A stretch of DNA of 34,209 nucleotides from Sneathiella sp. (GTDB lineage Bacteria > Pseudomonadota > Alphaproteobacteria > Sneathiellales > Sneathiellaceae). This document shows, piece after piece, positions 25,259 through 34,209 of the stretch (its first letter is position 1; each line of letters opens with the position of its first letter). The stretch is from positions 52,769 to 86,977 of the forward strand of contig NZ_JARGOQ010000008.1 of assembly GCF_029233945.1 (NCBI RefSeq), given 5' to 3'. Both the position numbers and the translations under genes were made by a program. The notes beneath the pieces were generated by a model. It was given only the letters and a program-made list of their open reading frames with translations, did no database searches and had not been told where the DNA came from.

Positions 25259-27487
25259 CTAGCTGAACTTGTTGTTCTTGTTAAAGCCACGCGGCGGGAG
25301 GCGGCCGGCATTCCCGCGCCGGGTGTACCAGCCGGTCAGGTCCGTCTCGGTCCGGGTACGCTCGCCGGATTTCCAGGTAAGCCCGTCCTCCTTGGTGAAG
25401 GTCTTGATATCCGAGAGCCCGCCATCCTTATAGCGCTGCAAGGTGACGCCGCGCCCGCGGGCCATCTCGCCCAGTTCCTCCAGCGCGAAACAGTTGAGCC
25501 TGCGGTTTTCCCCAATCACCGCGACGCTGTCCCCCTCCACATCGATGCAGAAGGCCGCCTCGACATCGCCGGAGACATTGAGAACCTGTTTTCCGTTCCG
25601 GGTCTGGGCGATGACGCCATTTTCATCAACGACAAAGCCGCGCCCGTCACTGGAGGCAACGAGCAGTTTGCGGTCCGGCTTGTGAACAAAGAGCGAGACA
25701 ATCTCCTGATCATTGCCAAGATCGATCATCAGCCGCACCGGCTCTCCATGCCCGCGCCCGCGCGGAAGCTTGTCGCAACCGATGGTGTAGAAGCGACCGT
25801 TGGTCGCAAACAGCACCAGCTTGTCCGTCGTCTCCGCCGTGATCCAGAACCGGCCCCGGTCGCCGTCCTTGTATTTCTCGGCGCCATTTTCCTCGGTATG
25901 GCCTTTGAGCGCGCGGATCCAGCCCTTGTCGGAACAGATGACGGTGGTCGGTTCCTTCTCGATCATCGCTTCCAGCGGGATATCGGGCAGTTCCTGCGCC
26001 TCGCCGATGCGGGTCCGGCGCTCGGCGATTGCGGGTATTCCGGCAAGCGTCTTCTTCATCTCGCGAATCTCATCCGCGATCGCGCTCCGCTGCAACTCCT
26101 CACTGCCGACCAACGCCTCCAGCTCGGCCTTCTCCACGCTCAGGCTGTCATGCTCGGTGCGAAGCTCCATTTCCTCCAGCTTGCGCAAGGAGCGCAGCCG
26201 CATGTTCAGGATTGCTTCCGCCTGATTCTCTGTCAGCGTGAAGGTATCGATCAGGCTCTGCTTCGGATGATCCTCTTCGCGGATGATGCGGATCACTTCA
26301 TCGAGGTTGAGGAAGACAATGAGATAGCCTTCCAGAACCTCCAGCCGCGCCTCGATCTTGCCAAGACGGAATTTGGAGCGGCGGACCAGCACCTCAAACC
26401 GATGATCAAGGAAGGCGAGCAGCACATCTTTCAGGCTCATCACACCCGGCGTCTGGGTTGCATCCAGCACATTCATATTGAGCGAAAAGCGGTTTTCAAG
26501 ATCGGTGAGGCGGAACAGCCCCTGCATCAGCATCTCGGCCTCGACATTCTTGCTGCGCGGTTCCAGCACGAGGCGGATATCCTCCGCCGATTCATCGCGT
26601 ACATCGGCAAGAAACGGGAGTTTCCGTGTCTGGATCAGATCAGCGATCCGCTCAATCAGCTTGCTTTTCTGTACCTGATAGGGAATTTCGGTGACGACAA
26701 TCTGGTAGGTACCGCGCCCAAGATCCTCAATTTCCCAGGTGGCGCGCTGGCGGAAGCTGCCGCGCCCGGTGAGATAGGCCTCGCGGATATTTTCCGGCTT
26801 CTCCACCAGCTCCCCGCCAGTCGGGAAATCCGGCCCCGGAATAAACTCCATCAGCTTATCGATCCCGGCATTCGGGAACTTGATCAGATGCAGCAAAGCG
26901 TTCGCCAGCTCAGTCGCGTTATGCGGCGGGATGGAGGTCGCCATACCGACGGCAATACCCGCCGAGCCATTGGCGAGCAGGTTCGGAAAGGCCGCTGGCA
27001 GTACCATCGGCTCCTTGTCTTCGCCATCATACGTCGGGCGGAAATCGACCGTGTCCTGGTCGATATCGCGAAGCAGCATCTCGGCAATGACCGTCATCCG
27101 CGCTTCGGTGTAGCGCATGGCCGCCGCGTTATCGCCGTCGATATTGCCAAAATTCCCCTGCCCCTCGACGAGGGTGTAGCGCTGCGCGAATTCCTGCGCA
27201 AGGCGGACAAGCGCGTCATAGACCGACTGATCCCCATGCGGATGATATTTACCGATCACATCGCCGACAACGCGGGCGCATTTCTTGAAGCCCGACCCCG
27301 GATCGAGCTTCAGCATCCGCATCGCATAGAGCAGGCGCCGGTGAACCGGCTTCAGCCCGTCGCGCACATCGGGAAGGGAACGGGACATGATGGTGGACAT
27401 CGCATAGGCAAGATATCGCTCGCTTATGGCGTCTTTAAGCGAGGTCGGGACGATCTCGCCGGGAGAAATGGGGGAATGGTCACTCAT
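25259..27487 (-). CDS. parC: DNA topoisomerase IV subunit A
   Basis: A 742-residue type IIA topoisomerase A subunit that decatenates daughter chromosomes with ParE. The catalytic tyrosine is Tyr126 ([10 protein letters not shown]), and the helix-turn-helix region contains [19 protein letters not shown] (80-98). The position equivalent to the quinolone-contacting serine (E. coli ParC Ser80, GyrA Ser83) is Gln87, with the acidic partner kept as Asp91. The breakage-reunion, coiled-coil and exit-gate regions follow ([13 protein letters not shown]-like [14 protein letters not shown]), then a C-terminal beta-propeller part shorter than that of GyrA and lacking the GyrA box, which supports ParC. recO is 42 bases upstream. 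Confidence 0.95.
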   Translation of the reverse strand: MSDHSPISPGEIVPTSLKDAISERYLAYAMSTIMSRSLPDVRDGLKPVHRRLLYAMRMLKLDPGSGFKKCARVVGDVIGKYHPHGDQSVYDALVRLAQEFAQRYTLVEGQGNFGNIDGDNAAAMRYTEARMTVIAEMLLRDIDQDTVDFRPTYDGEDKEPMVLPAAFPNLLANGSAGIAVGMATSIPPHNATELANALLHLIKFPNAGIDKLMEFIPGPDFPTGGELVEKPENIREAYLTGRGSFRQRATWEIEDLGRGTYQIVVTEIPYQVQKSKLIERIADLIQTRKLPFLADVRDESAEDIRLVLEPRSKNVEAEMLMQGLFRLTDLENRFSLNMNVLDATQTPGVMSLKDVLLAFLDHRFEVLVRRSKFRLGKIEARLEVLEGYLIVFLNLDEVIRIIREEDHPKQSLIDTFTLTENQAEAILNMRLRSLRKLEEMELRTEHDSLSVEKAELEALVGSEELQRSAIADEIREMKKTLAGIPAIAERRTRIGEAQELPDIPLEAMIEKEPTTVICSDKGWIRALKGHTEENGAEKYKDGDRGRFWITAETTDKLVLFATNGRFYTIGCDKLPRGRGHGEPVRLMIDLGNDQEIVSLFVHKPDRKLLVASSDGRGFVVDENGVIAQTRNGKQVLNVSGDVEAAFCIDVEGDSVAVIGENRRLNCFALEELGEMARGRGVTLQRYKDGGLSDIKTFTKEDGLTWKSGERTRTETDLTGWYTRRGNAGRLPPRGFNKNNKFS

Positions 27488-27529
27488 GCCCCCTATATAC
27501 CACCAGTTTTTATTTTGAGGAGGGAAAAA

Positions 27530-28318
27530 TTAAGGCGCATCATTTTCCGATAAATTCACCCCGGATTGAGAGGCGTAACGGCGACGGAGAGCGCCCAGCA
27601 TCCGCTCCCGCGCGGAGAGATGCATCTTGGGGTGATGCTCTCCCATGAACTTGCCGATGAAATAGCCGGTAAGCTCCAGCCCGCCGAGCATATCTGCCGT
27701 TGTTGCCTCCTCCGCCGCCTCCGGATCAAAGGAACGAGTCCTTAGAAAAGCAGGGAGCAGGAGCAGCTTGTCGTGGTAAGGCTGGCCCGCCGCCGCACTT
27801 ACCGCACGGCCGGATTTGGGGGAAACATAGATCAGGTCCTGCGTCACGCCCGTCGCCGCGCAATGGGTCAGGTCGAGACCATATCCGATTTCGCTCAAAA
27901 GCCCCAGCTCCCAACGTGCCAGCAGCAGCGGCCAGATCTCCGGCTGGTCGGCCAGCGCATCGAACAATAGCAGGGTTGCATCGAAAAGCGCACCATGCGC
28001 CTCCCGTTCCGGGAGGACAATATCCAGAAGCGCCAGCGCGGAACTTGCGCCAGCCAGCGCGTCCGGCGCATCGAACAGGGCACTCGCACGGGATTTCCTG
28101 AGTTCTACCGTGAAGGCGCCGAGCTGCTCCGAGAGGCGGCTCCGCCAGGCAAGATCGACCTCATTGCCCGGCTGCAAGATGCCGCGCAAGCGGCGGCCGA
28201 CACCGCCGCGCACCAGCCCGGCAGAGCGCCCCTGTTCGCGGGTAAAGGCATGAATAATCACGCTGTTTTCCCCATGTTTCCGGACACTGAGGATAAGACC
28301 GCTATCTTTCCATTGCAT
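27530..28318 (-). CDS. recO: DNA repair protein RecO
   Basis: A 262-residue protein of normal length. The N-terminal OB fold begins MQWKDSGLILSVRKHGENSVIIHAFTREQG and continues to GGVGRRLRGILQPGNEV, and the helical C-terminal region contains YVSPKSGRAVS and LLLLPAFLR. RecO anneals SSB-coated DNA and helps RecR load RecA in gap repair. Only one cysteine is visible, so the C4 zinc finger of some RecO proteins is absent, as in many proteobacteria. It leads the recO-parC group and diverges from the 105-residue gene. Confidence 0.93.
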   Translation of the reverse strand: MQWKDSGLILSVRKHGENSVIIHAFTREQGRSAGLVRGGVGRRLRGILQPGNEVDLAWRSRLSEQLGAFTVELRKSRASALFDAPDALAGASSALALLDIVLPEREAHGALFDATLLLFDALADQPEIWPLLLARWELGLLSEIGYGLDLTHCAATGVTQDLIYVSPKSGRAVSAAAGQPYHDKLLLLPAFLRTRSFDPEAAEEATTADMLGGLELTGYFIGKFMGEHHPKMHLSARERMLGALRRRYASQSGVNLSENDAP

Positions 28319-28428
28319 TTATCGAACCTATCAGATCACGCGGTTATTCCGAACAGAATTCGCACCGCTTTTTTCTCACAAGGCGGAGCGGCAATGCGTC
28401 CCATGGAAGACAAAAAGAGGAAGGAAGA

Positions 28429-28746
28429 ATGCCCTTGGAAGCCCATATCGCCCTGATCAGCACCATCAACGATAAAAATCTGCACTATGAGGCGCTGGAG
28501 ACCGAGGGCGCCGAATGGCTCACTCCCCCGCCGGATACCCTCACCCCGTTCAAATATCATCGCTGCCGATGCAGCGGGCCAACGTCAGGCTATCAGGTCG
28601 CGCTGAAATATGACGGGTTGATCTGCCGCATCGATGTGACGGCCTGGGGTATTTCCTACCGCAAATCAACACCCACCTATCATGATATGGAAATTATCCA
28701 GATCACTGACAATGCCCCTTATCGGTTGGAGATTGTGATGATCTAG
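28429..28746 (+). CDS. hypothetical protein, 105 residues
   Basis: I do not recognise this protein. It has a very good ribosome site (GAGGAAGGA just before the ATG), a codon use like its neighbours, and no signal peptide or membrane segment. Visible features are an acidic N-terminal half, a CRCSGPTSGYQVALKYDG segment with two cysteines, and a C-terminal strand pattern (DMEIIQITDNAPYRLEIVMI) that suggests a small beta-rich domain. It diverges from recO with a 110-base gap and is followed by the FNR-box gene. Function unknown. Confidence 0.65.
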   Translation: MPLEAHIALISTINDKNLHYEALETEGAEWLTPPPDTLTPFKYHRCRCSGPTSGYQVALKYDGLICRIDVTAWGISYRKSTPTYHDMEIIQITDNAPYRLEIVMI

Positions 28747-28793
28747 CCATCCGCCGAAGAATGCTGCATTCGCGAGACACATCGAATAACCCG

Positions 28794-28834
28794 TTGATTT
28801 AAATCAATGCTGCGGATGCGAAATTACCTAGATT
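28794..28834 (+). promoter_or_regulatory. FNR/FixK-type box with suitably spaced -10, promoter of the 38-residue protein
   Basis: TTGATTTAAATCAA (28794-28807) is a perfect match to the FNR/Anr/FixK consensus TTGAT-N4-ATCAA. TAGATT (28829-28834) would be the -10 and puts the transcription start near 28841, so the box is centred at about -40.5, the classical activating position. The leader would be about 37 bases and carries AAGGA. Oxygen-limited induction of the downstream gene is the expected outcome. Confidence 0.75.
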
Positions 28835-28877
28835 TCGCCGATAATTGCATTTCGTTGAGTATTTTAAGGATCATTTC

Positions 28878-28994
28878 ATGTCCGCTCGCAAACCCAAATC
28901 CCGTGCCGAGCTGAGCACTAAACTGCGCGAGGCCGCCTATATCTTCACTTTCCCGGTGCTGATGCTGATCTGGGCTGTCCAATCCTACACGTAA
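28878..28994 (+). CDS. small single-helix membrane protein, 38 residues
   Basis: The frame begins with ATG seven bases after AAGGA and encodes a basic N-terminus (SARKPKSRAELSTKLR) followed by a hydrophobic helix (YIFTFPVLMLIWAVQSY, residues 21-37) and a stop. The positive-inside rule predicts a cytoplasmic N-terminus and a C-terminus at the outer face. The perfect FNR box, ribosome site and the long hairpin after the stop make a complete small gene. It does not look like CydX, CcoQ or a light-harvesting peptide (no histidine). A role as accessory subunit of an oxygen-limited respiratory or transport complex is guesswork. Confidence 0.7.
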   Translation: MSARKPKSRAELSTKLREAAYIFTFPVLMLIWAVQSYT

Positions 28995-29043
28995 GATAGA
29001 GAAAATGCGGTCGCCTGCACGACCACATCCTGTCTTTCTATCT
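28994..29043. terminator. long imperfect stem-loop between the 38-residue gene and gatB
   Basis: An outer stem AGATAGA/TCTATCT (28994-29000, 29037-29043) and an inner stem ATGCGGTCG/CGACCACAT (29005-29013, 29020-29028, one C-A mismatch) flank the loop CCTGCA. It starts at the last base of the stop codon of the small gene and ends seven bases before the gatB stop, so it probably terminates or protects transcripts from both sides. There is no clear T-run. Confidence 0.5.
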
Positions 29044-29050
29044 CATCGAA

Positions 29051-30505
29051 TTACCCGTCGAGCTTGGGCCGCATGATTTCGGTCACCACGCCGGGGTTCG
29101 CCTTCCCTTGCGTCGCTTTCATCACCTGCCCCATGAAGAAGCCGAAAAGCTTGTCCTTGCCACCACGATATTCCGCGACCTTGTCCGGGTTGGCGGCTAT
29201 CACGTCGTCAATCGCGGCCTCGATCGCGCCAGTATCAGAAACCTGTTTCAGGCCCTTTTCCTCGACAATGTCGCCTGCCGCCTTGCCGGTATCGAACATT
29301 TCCTCGAAGACCTCTTTCGCGATCCGGTTGGAGATCGTGCCGTCCTTGATCAGATCGATGAGTTCGCCGAGTGCCTTCGCCGCAACCGGGCTGTCCGAAA
29401 GATCTTTCCCCGTCCGGTTGAGATTGCCGAACAACTCGCCGATCACCCAGTTTGCCGCGAGCTTGGCATCGCGCCCCTCGGCCACCGCCTCGAAATAATC
29501 GGCCACCTCTTTTTCCGTGACCAGCACGCCCGCATCATAGGCAGAAAGGCCGAGTTCACTGATAAAGCGCGCTTTTTTATCGTCCGGCAGTTCGGGAAGT
29601 GTTTCACGAATGCGGGCAATAAAGGCCCCGTCGAATTCGAGCGGGAGCAAGTCCGGGTCGGGGAAATAACGGTAGTCATGCGCCTCTTCCTTGGAGCGCA
29701 GGGACCGGGTCTCCCCCTTATCCGGATCATAGAGCCGGGTTTCCTGATCGACCGTGCCGCCCGCCTCGATAATATCAACCTGGCGGTTGGCTTCATAGAT
29801 AATCGCCTGCTGCATGAAGCGCACGGAGTTGATGTTCTTCATCTCGCAGCGCGTACCAAACTCATCGCCCGGTTTGCGCACGGACACATTGACATCGGCG
29901 CGCATGGAGCCCTCGTCCATATTCCCGTCACATGTCCCAAGATAACGCACGATACTGCGTATTTTCTTCACATAGGCCGCCGCTTCCTCGGGCGAGCGCA
30001 TATCTGGCTCGGACACAATTTCCATCAACGGCACGCCGGAACGGTTAAGATCGACGAACGTCTGGCTCGGATGCTGATCATGCAGGCTTTTGCCCGCGTC
30101 CTGCTCCAGATGCAGGCGGGTAATGCCGATTTCCCGCGTCTCCCCGTCTTTCAGGTCAATGATGATCTTCCCCTCCCCGACGATCGGCTGCAAGAACTGG
30201 CTGATCTGGTAGCCCTGCGGAAGATCGGCGTAGAAATAGTTCTTGCGATCGAAGACAGAAAACTCGTTGATCTTGGCGTTAAGGCCGAGACCGGTGCGCA
30301 CCGCCTGCTCGACCGCCATCTCGTTGATCACGGGAAGCATGCCCGGCATCGCCGCATCAACGAAGGAGACCTGGCTGTTCGGCTCCGCGCCGTAAGCGGC
30401 GGACGCACCCGAAAAAAGCTTCGACTTGCTGGTCACCTGCGCATGGATTTCAAGGCCGATCACGACCTCCCAATCCCCGGTGGCACCCTGAATAATCATT
30501 CCCAT
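29051..30505 (-). CDS. gatB: aspartyl/glutamyl-tRNA amidotransferase subunit B
   Basis: About 484 residues from the ATG at 30505, two bases after the gatA stop; GGAGGGG lies about seven bases upstream. The kinase-like domain starts [12 protein letters not shown], with [16 protein letters not shown], the [18 protein letters not shown] segment and [13 protein letters not shown]. The C-terminal helical and YqeY-type tail (about 335-480) ends [19 protein letters not shown], the tRNA-binding region. With GatA and GatC it amidates Glu-tRNA(Gln) and/or Asp-tRNA(Asn), supplying Gln- or Asn-tRNA for translation. The presence of the full set suggests that one of the corresponding synthetases is missing or non-discriminating. 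Confidence 0.96.
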   Translation of the reverse strand: MGMIIQGATGDWEVVIGLEIHAQVTSKSKLFSGASAAYGAEPNSQVSFVDAAMPGMLPVINEMAVEQAVRTGLGLNAKINEFSVFDRKNYFYADLPQGYQISQFLQPIVGEGKIIIDLKDGETREIGITRLHLEQDAGKSLHDQHPSQTFVDLNRSGVPLMEIVSEPDMRSPEEAAAYVKKIRSIVRYLGTCDGNMDEGSMRADVNVSVRKPGDEFGTRCEMKNINSVRFMQQAIIYEANRQVDIIEAGGTVDQETRLYDPDKGETRSLRSKEEAHDYRYFPDPDLLPLEFDGAFIARIRETLPELPDDKKARFISELGLSAYDAGVLVTEKEVADYFEAVAEGRDAKLAANWVIGELFGNLNRTGKDLSDSPVAAKALGELIDLIKDGTISNRIAKEVFEEMFDTGKAAGDIVEEKGLKQVSDTGAIEAAIDDVIAANPDKVAEYRGGKDKLFGFFMGQVMKATQGKANPGVVTEIMRPKLDG

Positions 30506-30507
30506 CG

Positions 30508-31986
30508 TTATCCCCTCCACCAGTCGGTCGGCGTCGCGGTAAAGGCGGCGGCTTCTTCCAGAACACCACCCACGCGGAACACGGTTTCCTCATCGAACGG
30601 ACGCCCGAGCAGTTGCAGACCAAGCGGCAGGCCGTCTTTCGAGAGGCCCGCCGGCACCGAAATGCCGGGAAGCCCGGCAAGGCTTGCCGGGACCGTGAAG
30701 ACGTCATTGAGATACATCGCCAGCGGATCATCCCCCTTCTCGCCAAAGCCAAAGGCGGCGGACGGCGCGGTCGGGGTCAGGATCGCATCAACGTTAAGAT
30801 AGGCCTGCTTGAAATCCTCGGCGATGCGCGCGCGGACTTTCTGCGCCTTCAGGTAATAGGCGTCGTAATATCCGGCGGACAGCGCATAGGTGCCGATCAG
30901 CAGGCGGCGCTTCACCTCGGCACCGAAGCCTTCGGCGCGGGTGCTGGCGTACATATCATTGAGGTCTTTCCCCTCGACCCGGAGGCCATAGCGCACCCCG
31001 TCATAGCGCGCGAGGTTGGAGGACGCCTCCGCCGGCGCAATGATATAATAGGCGGGCAGTGCGTATTTCGTATGTGGCAGACTGATATCGACAATCTCCG
31101 CCCCGGCGTCTTTCATCCAGTCGATACCCTGCTGCCAGAGCGAGCTGATTTCATCGCTCATGCCATCGATACGGTATTCCTTCGGGATACCGATTTTCAG
31201 GCCCTTGATATCGCCGGTCATGGCATCCTCGAAATTCGGGACCGGCATATTGACGCTGGTGCTGTCTTTCGCATCGAACCCGGCCATGGCTTCCAGCATG
31301 ATCGCGGTATCGCGTACGCTGCGGGCCATCGGCCCCGGCTGATCGAGGCTGGACGCAAAGGCCACCACGCCCCAGCGCGAACAGCGCCCATACGTCGGCT
31401 TCATGCCGACAATGCCGGTGAAGGAGGCGGGCTGACGGATCGATCCGCCGGTGTCCGTCCCCGTCGCGCCCATGGCGCTGAATGACGCGACCGCACTTGC
31501 CGAACCACCGGAGGAACCCCCCGGCACCAGGTCGCGGTTGTCGCCTTCGCGTCGCCAGGGATTGACCACATTGCCGTAATAGCTGGTCTCGTTGGAGGAC
31601 CCCATGGCGAATTCGTCGAGATTGGCCTTGCCGAGCATCACCGCGCCCTCATCCCAAAGATTAGACGTCACCGTGCTTTCATAATGCGGCGTGAAACCAT
31701 CGAGAATATGCGAGGCTGCGGTGGTCAGAACGCCCTTCGTGCAAAAAAGATCCTTGATGGCGAGCGGGATGCCCTCAAGCTTGCCCGCCTCCCCTTTTGC
31801 GCGGCGCGCATCGGACGCCGTCGCGGCATCGACCGCCTGATCCGGCGTTTCGGTGATAAAGGCGTTCAGCGGCTTGGAGGCCGTCATCGCCGTGATATGG
31901 GCGGCGGTCAGTTCGCGCGCCGAAAAATCCCCGGCGTCGAGGCCGTCGCGCGCCTCCGCGATTGTCATCCTGGTCAGGTCACTCAT
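30508..31986 (-). CDS. gatA: aspartyl/glutamyl-tRNA amidotransferase subunit A
   Basis: A 492-residue amidase-signature enzyme that releases ammonia from glutamine for GatB. The catalytic triad is Lys78 (IPLAIKDLF), the cis-serine Ser158 in VPGGSSGGS, and the nucleophile Ser182 in [10 protein letters not shown], spaced as in S. aureus GatA for the two serines. Downstream are [16 protein letters not shown] and the C-terminal [10 protein letters not shown]. Its ATG shares a base with the gatC stop (TAATG), and gatB starts two bases after its own stop, so the three subunits are translated together. Confidence 0.97.
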   Translation of the reverse strand: MSDLTRMTIAEARDGLDAGDFSARELTAAHITAMTASKPLNAFITETPDQAVDAATASDARRAKGEAGKLEGIPLAIKDLFCTKGVLTTAASHILDGFTPHYESTVTSNLWDEGAVMLGKANLDEFAMGSSNETSYYGNVVNPWRREGDNRDLVPGGSSGGSASAVASFSAMGATGTDTGGSIRQPASFTGIVGMKPTYGRCSRWGVVAFASSLDQPGPMARSVRDTAIMLEAMAGFDAKDSTSVNMPVPNFEDAMTGDIKGLKIGIPKEYRIDGMSDEISSLWQQGIDWMKDAGAEIVDISLPHTKYALPAYYIIAPAEASSNLARYDGVRYGLRVEGKDLNDMYASTRAEGFGAEVKRRLLIGTYALSAGYYDAYYLKAQKVRARIAEDFKQAYLNVDAILTPTAPSAAFGFGEKGDDPLAMYLNDVFTVPASLAGLPGISVPAGLSKDGLPLGLQLLGRPFDEETVFRVGGVLEEAAAFTATPTDWWRG

Positions 31987-32273
31987 TATTCGATCACCTT
32001 CGGCACCGCGAAATATCCGTCTTCATGGTTCGGGCCGTTAGCGACGACATCCTCGGCATAGCCGCCGTCCGTCACCTCGTCCGCGCGCCAGCGCAGGCTC
32101 ATTTGCGCGACGGAGGTCATCGGCTCCACATCGTCCGTATTCACCTCGCCAAGCTGTTCAATCCAGCCCAGAATATTATTCAGTTCGGCCGCCATCGGTT
32201 CGAGGTCTTTTTCCTCGACCTTGATGCGGGCCAGATTGGCTACTTTAGCCACAGTGGCTTTATCAAGCGACAT
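31986..32273 (-). CDS. gatC: aspartyl/glutamyl-tRNA amidotransferase subunit C
   Basis: A 95-residue protein with the GatC pattern: [17 protein letters not shown] at 8-24, [22 protein letters not shown] at 31-52, and the extended C-terminal segment ending in [15 protein letters not shown]. It wraps around GatA and stabilises the A-B pair. It is the first gene of the gatCAB operon and diverges from ruvX across a 106-base gap. AAGGG lies six bases before the ATG. Confidence 0.95.
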   Translation of the reverse strand: MSLDKATVAKVANLARIKVEEKDLEPMAAELNNILGWIEQLGEVNTDDVEPMTSVAQMSLRWRADEVTDGGYAEDVVANGPNHEDGYFAVPKVIE

Positions 32274-32379
32274 CTGTCACCCTTTGCTATAAAAGAAGCT
32301 ATCCGGAGGGTCGGCCCGGACTGTTTCCAACTTAAAAAACGGACGCCAAGCCGACATTGGCTGCAAATTAGCGTAACCA

Positions 32380-32838
32380 ATGCTTCTCGACAACCCCACC
32401 CATTTGAAACATCTGTTGCCCCTCGACAAGCGGCTCCTCGGCATGGACCCGGGCACGAAAACCATCGGGCTCGCCATTTCCGATCCCGCCTTGAAAATAG
32501 GCACGCCCCTTATGACAATCAAGCGGACAAAGTTCAAGGCGGATGCGGAAGAAATTCGCAAAATCATCGAGAAATGGTCCATCGGCGGTTTCGTCATCGG
32601 CCTGCCGGTCAATATGGACGGAAGCGAGGGGCCGCGCTGCCAGTCGATTCGCCAGTTTCAGAAAAATCTTGAGGAATATTTCGACCTGCCCATGTGTTTC
32701 TGGGATGAGCGGCTCTCCACTGTCGCCGTCACCCGCAGTATGATTGATGCCGACGCATCCCGCGCAAAAAGGGCGAAAGCGGTCGATAAAATGGCCGCCG
32801 CCTACATCCTTCAGGGCGCGCTCGACGCGATGAGATAA
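32380..32838 (+). CDS. ruvX: Holliday junction resolvase-like protein RuvX (YqgF)
   Basis: A 152-residue RNase H-fold protein. The acidic residues are Asp23 ([13 protein letters not shown], 20-32), Glu110 (WDERLSTV) and Asp137 ([11 protein letters not shown]); between them is [16 protein letters not shown]. The family acts in 16S rRNA 5' maturation and/or Holliday-junction cleavage. The ruvX-pyrB order is common in alphaproteobacteria. The ribosome site before the ATG at 32380 is weak. Confidence 0.93.
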   Translation: MLLDNPTHLKHLLPLDKRLLGMDPGTKTIGLAISDPALKIGTPLMTIKRTKFKADAEEIRKIIEKWSIGGFVIGLPVNMDGSEGPRCQSIRQFQKNLEEYFDLPMCFWDERLSTVAVTRSMIDADASRAKRAKAVDKMAAAYILQGALDAMR

Positions 32839-32854
32839 AAATATCAACTTGCGC

Positions 32855-32883
32855 TTGTCGCTTTTCGGGAAGGCCGCTATACA
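32855..32883 (+). promoter_or_regulatory. sigma70-type promoter of pyrB, predicting a nearly leaderless mRNA
   Basis: TTGTCG (32855-32860), a 17-base spacer and TATACA (32878-32883) lie just before pyrB. The expected start near 32890 leaves only about five bases before the ATG, and no ribosome site is visible, so the two observations agree. Confidence 0.55.
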
Positions 32884-32894
32884 GTTGGCTTTTA

Positions 32895-33842
32895 ATGACA
32901 AACACAGATCCCATACGATTTGCCCATCGGCATCTCCTCGATATCGCGCGGCTCAACGCCACCGATATCAATCAAATCCTTTCCTTGGCCGAACATTACG
33001 CGGAGATCGCCCGCACGCCGGACAAAAAGCGTGATCTCCTGCGCGGCAAGACCCAGATCAACCTCTTCTTTGAAAACTCCACCCGGACCCGCACCTCGTT
33101 TGAGCTTGCCGGGAAACGCCTCGGCGCGGATGTGATCAATATGTCGGTCGGCTCCAGCTCGGTGAAAAAGGGCGAAACCCTGATCGATACCGCGATGACG
33201 CTGAACGCCATGCACCCGGACGTGCTGGTGATCCGCCATGGCGATTCGGGCGCGCCACATCTGCTCGCGCAGAAAGTCGATTGCGCCGTCATCAACGGCG
33301 GGGACGGCAGCCATGAACATCCGACGCAGGCGCTGCTCGATGCGCTGACCATCCGCCGCCGCAAGGGACGTCTGGAAGGGCTGATCGTCGCCATCTGCGG
33401 CGATATCCAGCATAGCCGCGTCGCCCGCTCCAACATCGCGCTGCTCAACATCATGGGCGCGCGGGTGCGCATCGTCGGGCCGACGACCCTGATCCCGTCC
33501 AACGCCGCGAAGATGGGCGTGGAAGTTTATAACAAAATGTCCGAAGGGCTGAAGGATGCGGATATCGTCATGATGCTGCGATTGCAGACCGAACGGATGC
33601 AGGGCTCCTTCGTGCCGTCGATCCGCGAATATTTCCATTTCTTCGGCCTGAACAAGGAAAAGCTCTCTGTCGCCAAGCCGGACGCACTCATCATGCATCC
33701 GGGGCCGATGAACCGGGGCGTCGAGATCGACAGCGAGATTGCCGACGATTTGAATATCAGCGCCATATCGGAACAGGTGGAAATGGGCGTCGCCGTGCGC
33801 ATGGCCTGCCTTGATCTTCTTTCGCGGGGGACAGCGGCATGA
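32895..33842 (+). CDS. pyrB: aspartate carbamoyltransferase, catalytic subunit
   Basis: A 315-residue enzyme of pyrimidine synthesis that joins carbamoyl phosphate to aspartate. The carbamoyl-phosphate loop is [12 protein letters not shown] (62-73), the 80s loop is [10 protein letters not shown] (87-96), HPTQALLD is at 142-149, and [12 protein letters not shown] near the end matches the 230s/240s region. It begins HLLDIARLN twelve residues in, so the ATG at 32895 is right despite the missing ribosome site. The stop overlaps the pyrC start by four bases (ATGA). A pyrI regulatory subunit is not seen. Confidence 0.96.
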   Translation: MTNTDPIRFAHRHLLDIARLNATDINQILSLAEHYAEIARTPDKKRDLLRGKTQINLFFENSTRTRTSFELAGKRLGADVINMSVGSSSVKKGETLIDTAMTLNAMHPDVLVIRHGDSGAPHLLAQKVDCAVINGGDGSHEHPTQALLDALTIRRRKGRLEGLIVAICGDIQHSRVARSNIALLNIMGARVRIVGPTTLIPSNAAKMGVEVYNKMSEGLKDADIVMMLRLQTERMQGSFVPSIREYFHFFGLNKEKLSVAKPDALIMHPGPMNRGVEIDSEIADDLNISAISEQVEMGVAVRMACLDLLSRGTAA

Positions 33843-34209
33843 GCAAACCGATCCGCGCCCTTATCAACGCCCGCCTGCTGGACCCGGCAACAAATACGGA
33901 TGTTCAGGGCGGTGTCCTGATCGAGAAAGGCAAGATCCTCGACTGGGGTGCCCATATCAAGAAGGGGAATATTCCCGACGGCGCGAAGGTGGAGGATTGC
34001 AACGGTTACTGCCTCGCGCCCGGCCTTGTCGATGCCCATGCCTATCTTTGTGAGCCGGGCAAGGAACATCGCGAAACCATGATGACCGCGGGCATGGCCG
34101 CCGCTGCGGGCGGGGTCACCACCATCAATGCCTTCCCCGCCACCGAGCCCGTGATCGACGATCCGGCGATTGTGGAAATGGTCCGCCGCCGCGCCAAGAC
34201 GACCTGCGC
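33839..34209 (+). CDS. pyrC: dihydroorotase or dihydroorotase-like protein, 5' part, metal site altered
   Basis: The first 123 codons are visible. It is an amidohydrolase-superfamily protein of the pyrB-linked type, with [22 protein letters not shown] (59-80) and [10 protein letters not shown]. In active dihydroorotases this segment reads DxHxHxREPG; here the second histidine is Tyr69 and the arginine is Cys71, so a zinc ligand and a substrate contact are lost. This resembles the non-catalytic homologues that pair with PyrB in Pseudomonas and other bacteria. A separate active enzyme should then exist. It is translationally coupled to pyrB. Confidence 0.88.
   Translation, partial: MSKPIRALINARLLDPATNTDVQGGVLIEKGKILDWGAHIKKGNIPDGAKVEDCNGYCLAPGLVDAHAYLCEPGKEHRETMMTAGMAAAAGGVTTINAFPATEPVIDDPAIVEMVRRRAKTTC

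Noticed and set aside
25193-27553. 786-codon open frame on the plus strand antisense to parC
   Set aside because: parC is certain from catalytic motifs; the antisense frame shows no domain, no ribosome site, and the usual antisense composition.
29108-30802. 564-codon open frame antisense to gatB and the end of gatA
   Set aside because: gatB and gatA are certain, and the antisense product is a His/Arg-rich shadow with no recognisable domain.

Overview
The window is GC-rich, densely packed bacterial DNA from an alphaproteobacterium. The evidence is the conserved alphaproteobacterial backbone (hemB, an RDD protein, bpt, parC, recO, gatCAB, ruvX-pyrB-pyrC), a Mg-type HemB, a ParC with glutamine at the quinolone position, MotA/MotB, and two TRAP transporters of which one has a TakP-like binding protein. 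I cannot fix the order or genus from sequence alone.

Layout. 1-1520 (-): valine-catabolism genes, an isobutyryl-CoA-type acyl-CoA dehydrogenase followed by a partial 3-hydroxyisobutyryl-CoA hydrolase, behind a promoter with an 18-bp palindromic operator. 1701-2702 (+): hemB. 2699-4602 (-): a coupled pair, PLP enzyme and short-chain dehydrogenase. 4689-5087 (+): a CAP-domain protein with no signal peptide. 5101-6546 (-): a 3-hydroxyisobutyrate-dehydrogenase-like enzyme and a flavin reductase. 6804-8584 (+): motA-motB. 8586-10568 (-): an MFS carrier and a membrane-anchored methyltransferase. 10698-11210 (+): RDD protein. 11205-12467 (-): a PuuB-like amine oxidase. 12619-15286 (+): an SLC13/TrkA-C permease and bpt.

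15387-22845 holds two divergent TRAP systems. The left one (-) has a Tat-exported TakP-like binding protein, an eight-helix Q subunit and an M subunit with a ~330-residue soluble, coiled-coil-rich tail. The right one (+) has Q and M only, behind a leader that can fold into mutually exclusive hairpins. One binding protein may feed both membrane modules.

22901-28318 (-): bioY, whose promoter carries the same operator type as the acyl-CoA dehydrogenase, then an acyl-CoA ligase, parC and recO. 28429-28994 (+): an unknown 105-residue protein, then a 38-residue single-helix membrane protein under a perfect FNR/FixK box. 29051-32273 (-): gatC-gatA-gatB. 32380-34209 (+): ruvX, pyrB behind a promoter that predicts a nearly leaderless mRNA, and a dihydroorotase homologue with a damaged metal site, cut by the window end.

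No rRNA, tRNA, CRISPR array, insertion sequence, integrase or phage gene was seen. The strongest candidates for something undescribed are the FNR-controlled mini membrane protein, the switch-like TRAP leader, the TRAP M subunit with a large tail, and the operator shared by an acyl-CoA dehydrogenase gene and bioY.
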